In this document: positions 10,342-21,175 of the stretch, in pieces
Layout of the letters: each line of letters begins with the position of its first letter
How positions within the stretch are numbered: the stretch's first letter is position 1
NCBI RefSeq assembly: GCF_007565055.1
Contig: NC_044553.1
Span: forward strand, 125,324,978 to 125,388,977
Length of the DNA: 64,000 bases
Source: Rhinopithecus roxellana
Taxonomy: Eukaryota; Chordata; Mammalia; Primates; Cercopithecidae
Direction: 5' to 3'
The notes under the pieces: model-generated
What the model saw: only the letters and a program-made list of their open reading frames with translations
Databases searched by the model: none
Told to the model about the DNA's origin: nothing
Made by a program: the position numbers and the translations under genes

Positions 10342-11047
10342 TATTCCCCCTTTTTGTTTTTGCAACACAATAAAAGCAAAGATGGCTTTATCACAGTGAG
10401 CTACTTCTTGCAGGAGTTGGGATCTGCATCTGCAGACTATACAAAGACAAACAACACAGATTAAAAGCACAATCATCATTGAAATCACAAGGCTTCCAAG
10501 TGTTGTTATCCATTTTAATGGGTTACTAGCTGCTAATCTGTCTGCAGCTCCTTCAAGCACTCCAGTTCCTGGCATTACAGTGAGGTGTGCGTGGAATGCT
10601 TTAAATATTTCTTCTTTTAATTTTGTAATATCCGAAGACAAGTTTGTAGAGTGTCCTTCTAGATGATTTTTTATTCTTTCCCAAATTTTGATCTTATTAC
10701 GAGCCATTAATAGTTTCCACAAATCCTTATGCTTAGCTCCTAGAGCGGGCCATATCATTTGAGGTTGAGGTGCCACTATACTGCCATGTTTCCAGATAAT
10801 AGGAACTCTTGCCGTATTTCTTACCATTTCTACTATCTGACCATTTTGTTTAGACCAGCTGAACATAGTGTGGCCATGGCACGCAGACTGAGAGGTGCAC
10901 TTCAAGCTAAACATCCCCTTAGGGGACCAATCCATAATGATTCCATAGGAATCATTGTGCAACAACTCTGTTTTGCAATGCAATCTTCCCAGACAAGCAC
11001 GTTCATTATTTCTGGTCAGGACCAACTCTGTTTACAAATAGGTTTTT
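10198..11047 (-). pseudogene. ERV-K envelope remnant, surface part joined to transmembrane tail
   Basis: A 275-codon open frame on the minus strand (11025-10198). Its first half resembles a mid-surface-subunit stretch (GIIMDWSPKG near 10940). It then passes directly to the membrane-proximal helix of the transmembrane subunit (SSDITKLKEEIF near 10630), a hydrophobic membrane span (about 10515-10435) and a short tail. The intervening surface C terminus, subunit cleavage site and fusion peptide are absent, so the frame is a deletion product and not a functional envelope. Upstream it is cut by an Alu at 11048. Confidence 0.85.
10342..10361 (-). promoter_or_regulatory. ERV-K polypurine tract
   Basis: Minus-strand purine run (aaaaacaaaaagggggaata) abutting the 3' LTR, the usual position for plus-strand DNA priming. 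Confidence 0.85.
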
Positions 11048-11362
11048 AGGCCGGGCGCGGTGGCTCAAGCCTGTAATCCCAGCACTTTGGGAGGCCGAGA
11101 CGGCCGGATCACGAGGTCAGGAGATCGAGACCATCCTGGCTAACACGGTGAAACCCCGTCTCTACTAAAAAAATACAAAAAACTAGCCGGGCGAGGTGGT
11201 GGGCGCCTGTAGTCCCAGCTACTTGGGAGGCTGAGGCAGGAGAATGGCGTGAACCCAGGAGGCGGAGCTGGCAGTGAGCTGAGATCTGGCCACTGCATTC
11301 CAGCCTGGGCGACAGAGCGAGACTTCGTCTCAAAAACAAAAAACAAAAAACAAAAAAAAAAA
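11048..11362 (+). mobile_element. AluY inside ERV-K env
   Basis: Target duplication acaaataggttttt at 11034-11047 and 11363-11376. The right-arm wording gagatctggccactgcattc is the Old World monkey form. Confidence 0.96.
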
Positions 11363-11376
11363 ACAAATAGGTTTTT

Positions 11377-11800
11377 GAGGGTGGTATGCCTCAATTATAG
11401 GAGCAGATTTATTATGGTAAATACTGAGATCAGAAAGCATGTGTAAGTGTGTCATAGAGTGATTACATCCAGGCACTATTGCCAGCCAAGATTGATAAAT
11501 ATGCCCAATAAGTATAATTGCTCTCTGTGTCAGCCCTTGTTGAAGGAATACTCATGGCAACAGTGATCACCGCTATCACAGCTAACCAGTAAATTACTCA
11601 TTGTGACTCGTTGTCCCGCTTTCCTCAGGTTTTCTTCCACCGTCTGTGACAGCTTCTTGATCTGTCCCCAGGTAGGTGGCTGTGTTTGACGGGTGTAGCT
11701 TGTCACATTTGGGGTCCTCCTCAGGGTCAGTCTCAACATGGCTGCAACTGGGGGGTCCTCAGGATCCTCCTGGAATCTCTTCCTTGGCATCTGGCTTATG
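11377..11800 (-). pseudogene. ERV-K envelope start
   Basis: The minus-strand frame 11790-11530 begins MPRKRFQEDP and covers the leader region. It is the source copy of the fragment at 8973-9533. It closes before the surface subunit proper. The rest of the leader lies in other frames up to the Alu at 11048-11362. Confidence 0.8.
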
Positions 11801-11872
11801 ATAAGGTTTCAGGCGTTTTGATGGTATCCAAATCCGCTGTTGGTTTTGGCCTGGAGAAACACAAGCATAACC

Positions 11873-12740
11873 TCAACCCCAAGTTATTTTACCTATTTCC
11901 CACCTTTTTGTTATTGGATCTGTCCACCAAACCAGTCGTTCTGCTTCTGTCTTTGCAGCTGGTTTCTGTAGATGCTGTTCAGCTGCTGATAGCATCTGGC
12001 CTTTAGGCAGTCTCAAAAAATTTAAAGTCATTAATACTAGATTCAACTGTGTATACAAGGTGTCCCACAGTCCCTGTTTCTCCCCACTTTGCTTTTGCAA
12101 CTGCTGTTTCAGGGAGAGATTCATTCGTTCCACTATGGCTTGTCCTTGAGAATTATATGGGATACCAGTAATGTGTTTAATATTCCATATAGAGAAAAAT
12201 GTAGCTAGAGCTTGGCTAGTATAGCTTGGGGCATTATCTATTTTAATAGAAGCTGGAATGCCCATCACCACAGAACACTGCAAAAGGTGATGTTTAACAC
12301 AGACAGAAGACTCTCCTGATTGGCATGTAGCCCAGGCAAAGTGAGAAAAGGTGTCAACACACATGCACATAAGCTAGTCTCCCAAACGAGGGAACATGTG
12401 TGACATCCATTTGCCAAAGAGAATTAGTTTCCAATCCTCGAGGATTAACTCCTCCCATGAAAGATGAGGAATGCACCATTTGGCAAGTTGGGCATCGCTG
12501 GATAATAGCTTTAGCTTCTTTCCAGGTAATGCTGTATCTGCGTTTAAGACCAGAGGCATTAACACAGGTCAAATTGTAAAAGTGTCTGGCATTAGATATT
12601 GCAGTAGCAACTAGGAGATCAGTCATTTGATTCCCTTCAGTTAAGGGTCCTGAAAGAGGTATATGAGCCCTAATGTGAGTGATGTAAAAAGGGTGCATTC
12701 TACTCCTGACTGCTGTTTGCAACTGGGTAAATAAAGTCAT
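11873..12740 (-). pseudogene. ERV-K pol: RNase H end and integrase
   Basis: Two overlapping minus-strand frames. 12740-12354 holds the end of RNase H and the integrase zinc-binding segment (a CPTCQ pair near 12490), then the first catalytic aspartate in WQMDVTHV near 12400. A frameshift near 12360 moves to frame 12370-11873, which carries a second aspartate (IDNAPSYTS near 12230) and the glutamate (QGQAIVERMN near 12140). The three acidic residues are present but in two frames, so the integrase is not translatable as one protein. Confidence 0.88.
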
Positions 12741-13400
12741 CAGTTGTTCATCTGTATGAAATCATAACTGAGCATTTTCAATTAACTGTGTGGAATGAAC
12801 CACATATAAAGAATCAGGAACACATTAATAGGTATATTAAAAGCAGTCAATACCTCAATTACAGCTACAAGCTCTGCTTTTTGAGCTGAAGTACAAGGTG
12901 CCTGAATACATTTTGAGCTAGAATAAGAAGCTTTACCAGTACTAGATCCACCTGTAAAAACATTCTCAGCACCTTCAATTGGTTTAAATTTAGTTATTTT
13001 AGGGAGAATTCAATTAGTTAATTTCAAAAATTAAAACAGTTTCATTTTAGGAAAATGATTATCTAGAATACCCACAAAGTCAGCTAAATGGGTTTGCTAA
13101 GTAAGACTATTTATAAAAGTTTGCTGTATCTGTGTCTTCATGAGAGGGACAATAATTTTTCCAGGATTGTATCTACATAATTTAACAATCTGAGTTGTCC
13201 TGTTTCCTATCATAGTAGCAATTTGATCTAAATAAGGAGTTAGAGTCCGTGAATTAGCATGTGGAAGAAAAAGCACCTCTACCAAGTCCTGTTCTTGGAC
13301 AGTAACGCCAGCAGGTGAGTGCTGAGTTGAAAAAATTAGCAAATCTAGAGTCTTTTCTGGATCTATTCTATTTATTTGAGCCTTACGGACTTGCTTTTCA
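12741..13400 (-). pseudogene. ERV-K pol: RT connection and RNase H, degraded
   Basis: Lies between recognisable RT and integrase on the minus strand. Only short frames survive (for example 13342-13097), with stops between them. Some peptides, such as LDQIATMIGNRTTQIVKLCR, fit the connection region. Confidence 0.7.
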
Positions 13401-14406
13401 ATCAGCTATAAGTCTCTCTCAGCCTCCTTTGTTAATTGTCGAGGGCTGGTAAGACTAGGATCTTCTCTAAGGATAGAAAACAGATTACTCATGGCATAGG
13501 TAGGAATGCCTAGAGCAGGTCATGTCCAATTAATGTCCCCTAGTAATTTTTGAAGGTCATTTAATGTTTTCAATTGATCCCTATGTATGGTTACTTTCTA
13601 TGGCATAATGGTAGTGTCATTTACTAAGGTCCCCAAGTAGGAGTAAGGAGTAGTAGTTTGAATTTTGTCAGGAGTTACAATTAAACCGGCACAAGAAATC
13701 AAATTTTGCAAGTGATTGGAGTAACTGTCTCCAGTCAGATGTTGGAGTAATATTTCTCAAGTGGGGGCAGCACAAAGTATATCATCCATACAATGAATAA
13801 TGTAACACTGTGAAAATTTTTTATGAGTTTGCATAAGTCTGGCAAATTGTTGGACTGTTTAACATGCCTCGTGGCATACACTTAGCAGGCTGCAGGTTGT
13901 TTACCGCAGGAACTGTAAATGCAAACTGTTCACGATCTTGCTCCGCTAAGGGGATGGTAAAGAAACAGTCTTTTAAATCTATGACTATTAAAGGCTATTT
14001 TTTTCGGAATCATAGCAGGAGAAGTCAATCCTGGCTGTCATGTCCCCATAGGTTGTATAACTGAATTAATGGCTCTCAAGTCTGTTAACATTCTCCATTT
14101 ACCTGATTTTTTCTTAATGACGAAAACTGGAGAATTCCAAGGGGAAAATGTTGGAGCTATGTGTCCTTTTTCTAATTGTTCAGTAACTAAGTCCTCTAAA
14201 GCCTCCAGTTTCTCTTTACTTAGCGGCCATTGTTCTGTCCAAATTGGCTTATCTGTTAACCATTTTAAAGGTACAGGTTCTGGAGGCTTAACAATGGCTG
14301 CCGTCAAAAACGATATCCTAAACCTTGGCGGGAACTTCGTCCTTCTGCTTGAAGCAGTTCCTTCAAACCTTGCAAATATTTTCCTAGTCCCATACCAGGC
14401 ACACAT
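13400..14406 (-). pseudogene. ERV-K pol: reverse transcriptase
   Basis: The frame 14406-14038 carries the RT fingers (SPVFVIKKKSGKWRMLTDLR). Further on, the catalytic box at 13781-13792 reads C-M-D-D where the family has Y-M-D-D, so the conserved tyrosine is lost. In-frame stops lie between these segments. Inactive RT fossil. Confidence 0.88.
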
Positions 14407-14439
14407 CCCATTTCATACATCATATGTTGGCTTTCAGGG

Positions 14440-14740
14440 CTACATAATTGTTCCAGAATTATAACCTGTGCTCCCTATTGTTTTTCTCCATAAATTTATA
14501 GGTACAGAAGTTACAATTGGTTGAATAGTCCCAGGTTGTCCATTGGGCCCTTCACAATGCAAAATATAACTGTTTTGATACACTTGAGGGGCTTTACCAA
14601 CTCCAACTCTGTTAAATTGAGTGGGTTGAATTGGCCATATGGATGGCCAGTGCTGTAGAGAAATGATTGAAATGTCCACTCCTGTATCTACCAAACCTTT
14701 AAATTTCTTTCCCTGAGTAGTTATTTCACAGGTAGGACAT
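14440..14740 (-). pseudogene. ERV-K protease
   Basis: The minus-strand frame 14814-14440 includes the aspartic-protease signature at 14677-14688, here D-T-G-V, with valine replacing the usual alanine. The preceding dUTPase and the following RT are in the order expected for ERV-K. Confidence 0.85.
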
Positions 14741-14839
14741 TTATCAATAATTTGATTTATCAATAATTTGATTCGCCCAATAAGCTGCTTTGCCTTGTTG
14801 ATTTGTGCTTCCAAATCCTCCTGTTCTCACTTTCCCCAT

Positions 14840-15370
14840 TTCCACATACAGCACAATCAGGAACTGTGCTATGCACTCTCCCTGGCTCTGCTTTCTGGGA
14901 AACAGAAGTAGATATAACAATTTGAATTTCCCCATTGTAATCTGAATCAATGACTCCTGTGTGTGCTTGTACTCCTTTTAAATTTAAACTAGATGGCTGG
15001 GTGCTGTGGCTCACGCTTGTAATCCCAGCACTTTGGAAAGCCGAGGCAGGTGGATCACAAGTTCGGGAGATCGAGACCATCCTGGCGAACACAGTGAAAC
15101 CCTGTCTCTATTAAAAATACAACAAATTAGCCAGGCATGGTGGCAGGGCACCTGTAGTCCCAGCTGCTGGGGAGTCTGAGGCAAGAGAGGGAGGAGGTGG
15201 AGCTTGCAGTGAGCCAAGATCGCACCACTGCACTCCAGCCTGGGTGACAGAGTGAGACTCCATTTCAAAACTAATAAATAAATAAATAGATAAATAAATA
15301 AATTTAAACTAGATATACCTAGAAGTAATCCTATTGTCCCCACTGGCAACATCTGACTGGAGACAGTTAC
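14840..15370 (-). pseudogene. ERV-K dUTPase, split by an Alu
   Basis: dUTPase-like peptides lie on both sides of the Alu at 14995-15299: GTIGLLLGISSLNL upstream (about 15345-15300) and GVIDSDYNGEIQIVIS downstream (about 14965-14915). The Alu sits exactly between SLNL and the continuing sequence. The 5' part of the domain is missing. Confidence 0.8.
14995..15299 (+). mobile_element. Alu inside ERV-K dUTPase
   Basis: Target duplication aaatttaaactagat at 14980-14994 and 15300-15314. The tail ends in taaataaa-type units. Confidence 0.96.
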
Positions 15371-15980
15371 ATTCTTTAACAGTTCCATTACAAAAGGAGA
15401 ACCTTGTCCATATTGATTAATAGTTTGTATAAATTCTTTAAGTATCTTAAAAGGAAAAGGCTCAAATATAGCTACAATATTTCCCTGGGGGGAAATCCTA
15501 ACAGGATTTAGGGGGTGTATCCTGTGTGATATGGGGGTGTATCCTAACAGGGAACTACCAACCCTCTATATCACCTTCACATCTAGCTTGCTGGATTTCT
15601 GCCTGAATAGAACTGAGAGCGGTCACTCAAGGCGCTGCTCAAACAGTCACTAGGGCAACGACTTTTCGCCCAGTGTCCTCCAGAAAAGAAAGATCTGGAG
15701 GGTCAGGCCACTCTTTTTCTTCAAAATAATGAGGGTGTGCAGAAGGGTAGGGATGAACCTCTTCCTCCTTTGCCACTTTAGCTTTAACTGGAAAACAAAC
15801 CTGCTCTGTTACCTCTTCTGTTACTTTGTTATACTTTCCTTCCTCCTCATCATCAGTGTAAAAACGTTCTAAGGTATAAGGAACCAGAGCCCACACTTGT
15901 CCTGTTGTTACCCTGATGCTTGCAAGCTCCTCTTCTTACTCACCACAGGGATTGCCTAAGAGTATTTGGGTGTCCTACAG
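15360..15980 (-). pseudogene. ERV-K gag remnant (matrix region and capsid start)
   Basis: The minus-strand frame 15896-15639 is an acidic, proline-containing matrix-region segment. At about 15470-15365 peptides such as PFKILKEFIQTINQYG resemble the N terminus of capsid. The sequence then passes straight into dUTPase near 15365. The rest of capsid, all nucleocapsid and the start of dUTPase are therefore deleted. Confidence 0.75.
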
Positions 15981-15997
15981 CTTAGTTCCACCTTCTT

Positions 15998-16296
15998 TTT
16001 TTTTTTTTGAGACGGAGTCTCGCTCTGTCGCCTAGGCTGGAGTGCAGTGGCCCGATCTCAGCTCACTGCAAGCTCCGCTTCCTGGGTTTACGCCATTCTC
16101 CTGCCTCAGCCTCCCGAGTAGCTGGGACTACAGGCGCCCGCCACGGCACGCGGCTAGTTTTTTTTTGTATTTTTTTTTAGTAGAGACGAGGTTTCACCGT
16201 GTTAGCCAGGATGGTCTCAATCTCCTGACCTCATGATCCGCCCGTCTCGGCCTCCCAAAGTGCTGGGATTACAGGCCTGAGCCACCGCGCCCGGCC
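15998..16296 (-). mobile_element. AluY inside the ERV-K gag leader
   Basis: Target duplication agttccaccttctt at 15984-15997 and 16297-16310. Old World monkey AluY wording. Confidence 0.96.
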
Positions 16297-16340
16297 AGTT
16301 CCACCTTCTTTAACCATTGCTCCAGCAACCCTTCAACCTA

Positions 16341-16366
16341 GGTTCAATCCCCAGGTATGGGCACCC
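16341..16366 (-). promoter_or_regulatory. ERV-K primer-binding site, tRNA-Lys(1,2)-like
   Basis: Two bases inside the 5' LTR, the minus strand reads gggtgcccatacctgggg and continues to gaacc. This matches the complement of the tRNA-Lys(1,2) 3' end at most positions, with a few mutations and one extra base. Consistent with the letter K in the family name. Confidence 0.75.
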
Positions 16367-16368
16367 CT

Positions 16369-16858
16369 TGCCGAGACCAGCTTGGTCATGGAGACCCTAA
16401 CCCAGCAGTGCTAGAGGAATTAAAGACACAAACACACACACAGAAATACAGACTGCAGAGCCGGAAATCAGGGGGCTGACAGCCTTCAGAGCTGAAAGCC
16501 CCAAGCAGACTTTGACCCACATATTTATTGACAGCAAGCCAGCGATAAGCATTGTTTCTATAGATTATAGACTAACTAAAAGTATTCCTTAAGGGAAACA
16601 AAGGGATGGGCTTTGTTATCTGCAGCAAGAACATGTCCTTAAGGCACAGATCACTCATGCTATTGTTTGTGGTTTAGGAATATCTTACGCGGTTTTCCAG
16701 CCTGGGTGGGCCAGGTGTTCCTTGCCCTCATTCCGGTAAACCCACAACCTTCAGGTGGGCGTCATGGCCATCATGAGCATGTCACAGTGTGCAGAGATTT
16801 TGTTTATGAGCAGTTTGGGGGCCAGTTTATGGCCAGATTGGGGGGCCTGTTCCCAACA
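16369..16858 (-). mobile_element. ERV-K provirus 5' LTR
   Basis: 490 bp, starting TGTTGGGAACAGGCCCCC (minus strand, at 16858) and ending CTCGGCA at 16369. Same ends as the 3' LTR. Next to the duplication gagaag at 16859-16864. Confidence 0.93.
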
Positions 16859-16864
16859 GAGAAG

Positions 16865-17044
16865 AGACTTTACTACTCATAGAACACAAGGGTCTAGAAC
16901 CACAAATCTCCCTTAGGAGCAGTGGACCCCTGTTCATTCATTACAGGGCAGGGATAAACAGACATAGATACTATTTAATATATACTGTTGAAAACCTTGA
17001 CTTTCCTGTATCTTACATTTTTCATCACTGACACTTCCCACAGG
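16865..17044. other. Short unassigned flank
   Basis: Host sequence between the provirus and the L1; nothing recognised. Confidence 0.5.
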
Positions 17045-18997
17045 TGAAACTCCAGAGCTTATTTTTAACAGCTTTATTGAGGTGTAATTGATATATGATA
17101 AACTGCACATATTTAATGTGCATAATTTGACAACTTTTGACGTATAAATCCATGCAACCATTACCTCCATCAAGATAATGAACATATTCACCACCCCCAC
17201 ACGTTTCCTCATGCCCCTCTGTAATTGCTCCCCCACCCACTCTCTCCTACTTTTTCAGTAACCAGTGATCTGCTCTCTGCCACAATTTAGTCGGCATTTT
17301 CTAGAATTTTATATAATGAAATCCTACTGTGCTTAATCTTTTTTATCTGGCTTCTTTAACTCAGCATAGTTATTTTAAGACTCTTTCATGTCATTGCATA
17401 TACCAAGAGTTATTCATTTTATTGCTGAGCAGTATTTCATTGTAGAAATATACCACAGTTTGTTTGCTATTTTTCTATTGATAATGTTTTGATTGTTTCC
17501 ACTTTGGATCTATTACAAATAAAACTGCTAAGAACATTCATGTAAAATACTTTGTATGGAAAAATGCCCTTATTTCTCTTACTAGAAATCAAATGGCTGG
17601 ATCATACGGTAGGTGAATTTTTAACTCTTAAAGAAACTAAAAAAAATTTTTTTTTCTCAAAGTTATTGTAACATTTAAATCCAAGTAGTGGCATTTCATT
17701 CAAAGTTTAATTGTATTGATCTTACGGCTAAGGATATTGAACAACCCTTCATGTGCTTCTCATCATGAACATACAATCTTTGGTGAAAAGTGCTTTGCAA
17801 ATATTTTATTCCAATTTGTGGCCTTTTCCTTCCCTTAACAGTATATTTTGAGAGCAAAATGTTCCTATTTTCATAAAATTCAATTTAACAAAGTGTCCAT
17901 TAACGTATTTTGCCTTTTGATGCCATAGCTAAAAAATATTTTGCTAGCCCAAAGTCTCAAAGTATATCTCCTATGTTTTCCTCTGGAGATTTTGTAGATT
18001 TAGCTTGAATATTGGGTACACTTACAATGCACAAAGTACATTCATAATTATCTGTTTTTGATAAAATTTTGATTACATTTTATATAAAATATTAGTTATG
18101 AATCAAGTCCATCCTGTTGAAAAAACGATTATTTCCCCATTATTATACTATGAGAGATGATGCCAGCTTTCACCGTTAAGTATGGTGCTTTTCTGCCCTA
18201 CTGGGATGATTTTTTTTTCTTTCTGATTTTGTTACTAATGTGGGTTACATTAATCAATTTTCAAAGGTTACAAAAACCTTACAGATATCTGTCTCTTATT
18301 GATTTCCAACAGTTGCCTTAGTCGGAATTATTTTAACTAAAAATTCTTCTTATTTAATGAATATATATATATATATATGTATGTATGTATGTATACTGAA
18401 TAAGGTTTACTAGTTTCATCACCCAAGGACTTTGTCCATCTTTGAATTGTGAAGTTTATTCATTGTATTTCATTACAATCCAGTTAATAATTTTTAACCT
18501 TGAGTGCTGCTGCCTTCCTCACTGTCGATATTGGTACTGTGATTTGAATCCGTCTCTGATTTGATCCTGAGCAGTTTGGCTGATTACCAATTTTCTTAAT
18601 TTTTCAAGAAACCAGGTTTTTCTTTTTATTGTTCTTTCATTGATACTCTCTATTGTTTTTCAGCGTTCTTCACGACATTTATTATTTCATTATTTCTACT
18701 TTCTAAGTGTATACTTTGCTCTTCGTTTTTTGTACTCCTAAGCTGGAAGCTAAGGTCATTGATTTGAGACGTTTCTTATTTATAATATAAGCACTTAGTT
18801 CTGTAATATTCCTCCCACGGACTTCTTGAACAACATCCCATATATTGCGATTTTTCCCCATTTATATTTGTTTGGTGTGGCCCATGGGCTATTCAGAAGT
18901 GTGGATTTACTTTTAAGAAGACTTGGGAGTATTGTGAATTCTTAATTTAATTCCTTTGTGGTCGGAGAATAACCATACTTTGCACTTCTTGAATCCT
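17045..18997 (-). mobile_element. Antisense L1, old (L1M-like), 3' part
   Basis: Starts with cagctttattgaggtgtaat and runs through reverse-complement L1 wording (agtatttcattgtagaaata, tgtttggtgtggcccatggg). Contains an (AT)n/(GTAT)n patch at about 18360-18396. Cut by the Alu pair beginning at 18998. Confidence 0.8.
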
Positions 18998-19301
18998 GTT
19001 TTTTTTTTTTTTTTTTTTTTGAGACGGAGTCTCGCTCTGTCACCCAGGCTGGAGTTCAATGGCACGATCTCGGCTCACTGCAAGCTCTGCCTCCCGGGTT
19101 CACGTCATTCTCCTGCCTCAGCCTCCCAAGCACCTGGGACTACAGGCGCCCGCCACCATGCCCAGCTAATTTTTTGTATTTTTATTAGAGATGGGGTTTC
19201 ACCGTATTAGCCAGGATGGTCTTGATCTCCTGACCTCGTGATCCGCCCTCTTTGACCTCCCAAAGTGCCGGGATTGCAGGCTTGAGCTGTCGCACCCCAC
19301 C
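18998..19301 (-). mobile_element. AluY
   Basis: Poly-T, gagacggagtctcgctctgt, then left arm to about 19301, where a TG repeat begins. Confidence 0.92.
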
Positions 19302-19302
19302 T

Positions 19303-19366
<64 letters not shown>
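19302..19366. repeat. (TG)n(AG)n compound microsatellite
   Basis: TG units followed by about nine AG units, situated at the poly-A end of the next minus-strand Alu and probably grown from it. Confidence 0.95.
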
Positions 19367-19648
19367 TGAATTTCGCTCTTCTTACCCAGGTTGGAGTGTA
19401 ATGGCACGATCTCGGCTCACTGTGACCTCTGCCTCCCAGGTTCAAGTGATTCTCCTGCCTCAGCCTCCCGAGTAGCTGGGATTACAGGTGACTGCCACCA
19501 TGGCCGGCTAATTTTTGCATTTTTAGTAGAGATGAGGTTTTGCCACATTAGCCAGGCTGGTCTCAAACTCCTGAGCTCAAGTGATCCACCCAACTCGGCC
19601 TCCCAAAGTGCTGGGATCACAGGCATGAGCCACCATGTCCAGATCTTT
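19367..19648 (-). mobile_element. Alu (AluS-like)
   Basis: Reverse-complement Alu from ttcgctcttcttacccaggt to gccaccatgtccagat. Confidence 0.92.
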
Positions 19649-19649
19649 A

Positions 19650-20595
19650 GTTTTCAAATAAATGGATTGTGATGTAACTGGGCATGGATTTCTTTGAATT
19701 TTTCCTTCTGGGGTTTTCTTAGCATCGTGAACTCATACACTTGTGCATTTTTCCAGATTTAGAAAGGATAATGACATGAATTTCCAGATACCTTTTCAGT
19801 TGTATATCCATTCTTTGCTTCTGAGACTCTAGAGATGAAGAGCTCGAACTGGTCTGTACTGGGATTACAGATGGGAGCCACTGCACCCAGCTTCATTCAC
19901 TATTTTAAATGTTTCATTCTACTTTCTTCTTGTACTTGCTTGTGTGACTTCTGATGAGAAGTCCAGTGTAATTCTGACCCTTGTTCCTCTATAGGTAGTA
20001 TGGTTTTTCCTCTCTTTCTTCTTTCAGAATGTTCTCTATCTTTGGTTCTCTCAATTTTAATATGATATGCCTAAGTGTGACTTTTTTGGTATTTATTCTA
20101 ATATCCATGGTTTGGTGTTTGTCATTAATTTTGTAAATTCTTGATAACTATTATTTAAAATATTTCTTCTGCTCCATTGTCTCTTTGTTTTCTTGTATTC
20201 CAACTATGTGTATATTACAGCTTTTAACTTTGACCACCAATTCTCAAATGTTCTATTGTGTTTTTCCCATTGTTCTTTGTGCATTTTAGTTTGAGTAGCT
20301 TCTATTGACATGCCTTCAAGATCAGTAATTCTTTCTTCAACCATGTTCCATCTACAGATGATTCAATCACAGACACTCTTTAGTTCTGTTACAGTGCTTT
20401 GATTGCTAGCATTTTTTACATGTATATTATAGTTTCCATATTTCTGCTCACATTATGCATCTGCACTTGCAAGTTGACTGCTTTTTCCATTAGAATCTTT
20501 AAATATACAATTCTCAGTTATTTCTCAGTAACTCAGGAAAGAGTTACTTTTCCTCTCCATCTGCTGGAATTATGAGGAACTTTTTCTTGGCTTTT
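19650..20595 (-). mobile_element. Antisense L1, continued, with an Alu-like scrap
   Basis: L1 wording resumes after the Alus (ttgtattccaactatgtgta, cttcaagatcagtaattctt). A scrap resembling the end of an Alu (tgggattacagatgggagcc) lies at about 19857-19893. The L1 is cut at 20595 by the ERV1 provirus and continues beyond 25671. Confidence 0.65.
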
Positions 20596-21158
20596 TGCCA
20601 TGAGACTCTTATGTTACCAATAAACTCAGTAACCCCAAAAGACAGAATATTTCCTTGTTGGGTGTCACTGAGCTAGTACACTCACTGAAAGTGAGTGTCA
20701 AGCAGGGTAAGCTTTATTTGATGGCCAAACAATGGAGAAGTGGGAGTGTGGCTCATAAATCAACTTCTCTGCCAGTAGGGGAAGAGGGGGTTAAAATACA
20801 TGGTTTCTATAATGAAGAGGTTCAGCATTAAAAGTGCCTTTTCCAGAAACAGGCAGTGAACTTCTCCGAACTGGAGTGCTGCCTTCCTTTCTCTCCTTTC
20901 ATGGCTTCTTCCAGTTGTTTTCATGATGGTTGTCAATGGTTATGACACTGCTGAGAATTGTTATTTCGCATGGGAATGAGATTATAATGAAGCCTGAGGT
21001 CTTTTTGAAGTCATTCGGTCAGCTGTCTTGGTTTTAGACAGTCTCAGCTGGTCTGGTTACAATGGGAACTTTTTAAGGCAGACATCCTATTTCTTAAAGA
21101 TAAGCAGTCAGGGTGGGGTAGAAATCCAGCTGTCATGTAGGCATTACACTGGGTAACA
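20596..21158 (-). mobile_element. ERV1 provirus 3' LTR
   Basis: 563 bp. The minus strand starts TGTTACCCAGTG at 21158 and ends TGGCA at 20596. Clearly homologous to 24958-25671 (shared stretches: ttttgaag.cattcggtcagc, accaataaact). Subfamily not assigned. Confidence 0.82.
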
Positions 21159-21175
21159 AATCTCCCCTTTCTTTA
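21159..21175 (-). promoter_or_regulatory. ERV1 polypurine tract
   Basis: The minus-strand run aaagaaaggggagat directly abuts the 3' LTR start. Confidence 0.85.

Larger units (their letters stand above)
9823..16858 (-). mobile_element. ERV-K (betaretrovirus-like) provirus, both LTRs, internally deleted and interrupted by three Alus
   Basis: Whole insertion bounded by the 6-bp target duplication gagaag at 9817-9822 and 16859-16864; six bases is usual for ERV-K. Order on the minus strand: 5' LTR, Lys-type primer site, matrix and start of capsid, a deletion, dUTPase, protease, reverse transcriptase, RNase H, integrase, envelope remnant, polypurine tract, 3' LTR. Three Alus lie within it (11048-11362, 14995-15299, 15998-16296), each with its own target duplication, so all arrived later. 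Frames are broken in every gene and no region encodes an intact viral protein. Subtracting the Alus leaves about 6.1 kb, against roughly 8-9 kb for a complete element, as expected from the gag and env deletions. Confidence 0.95.
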
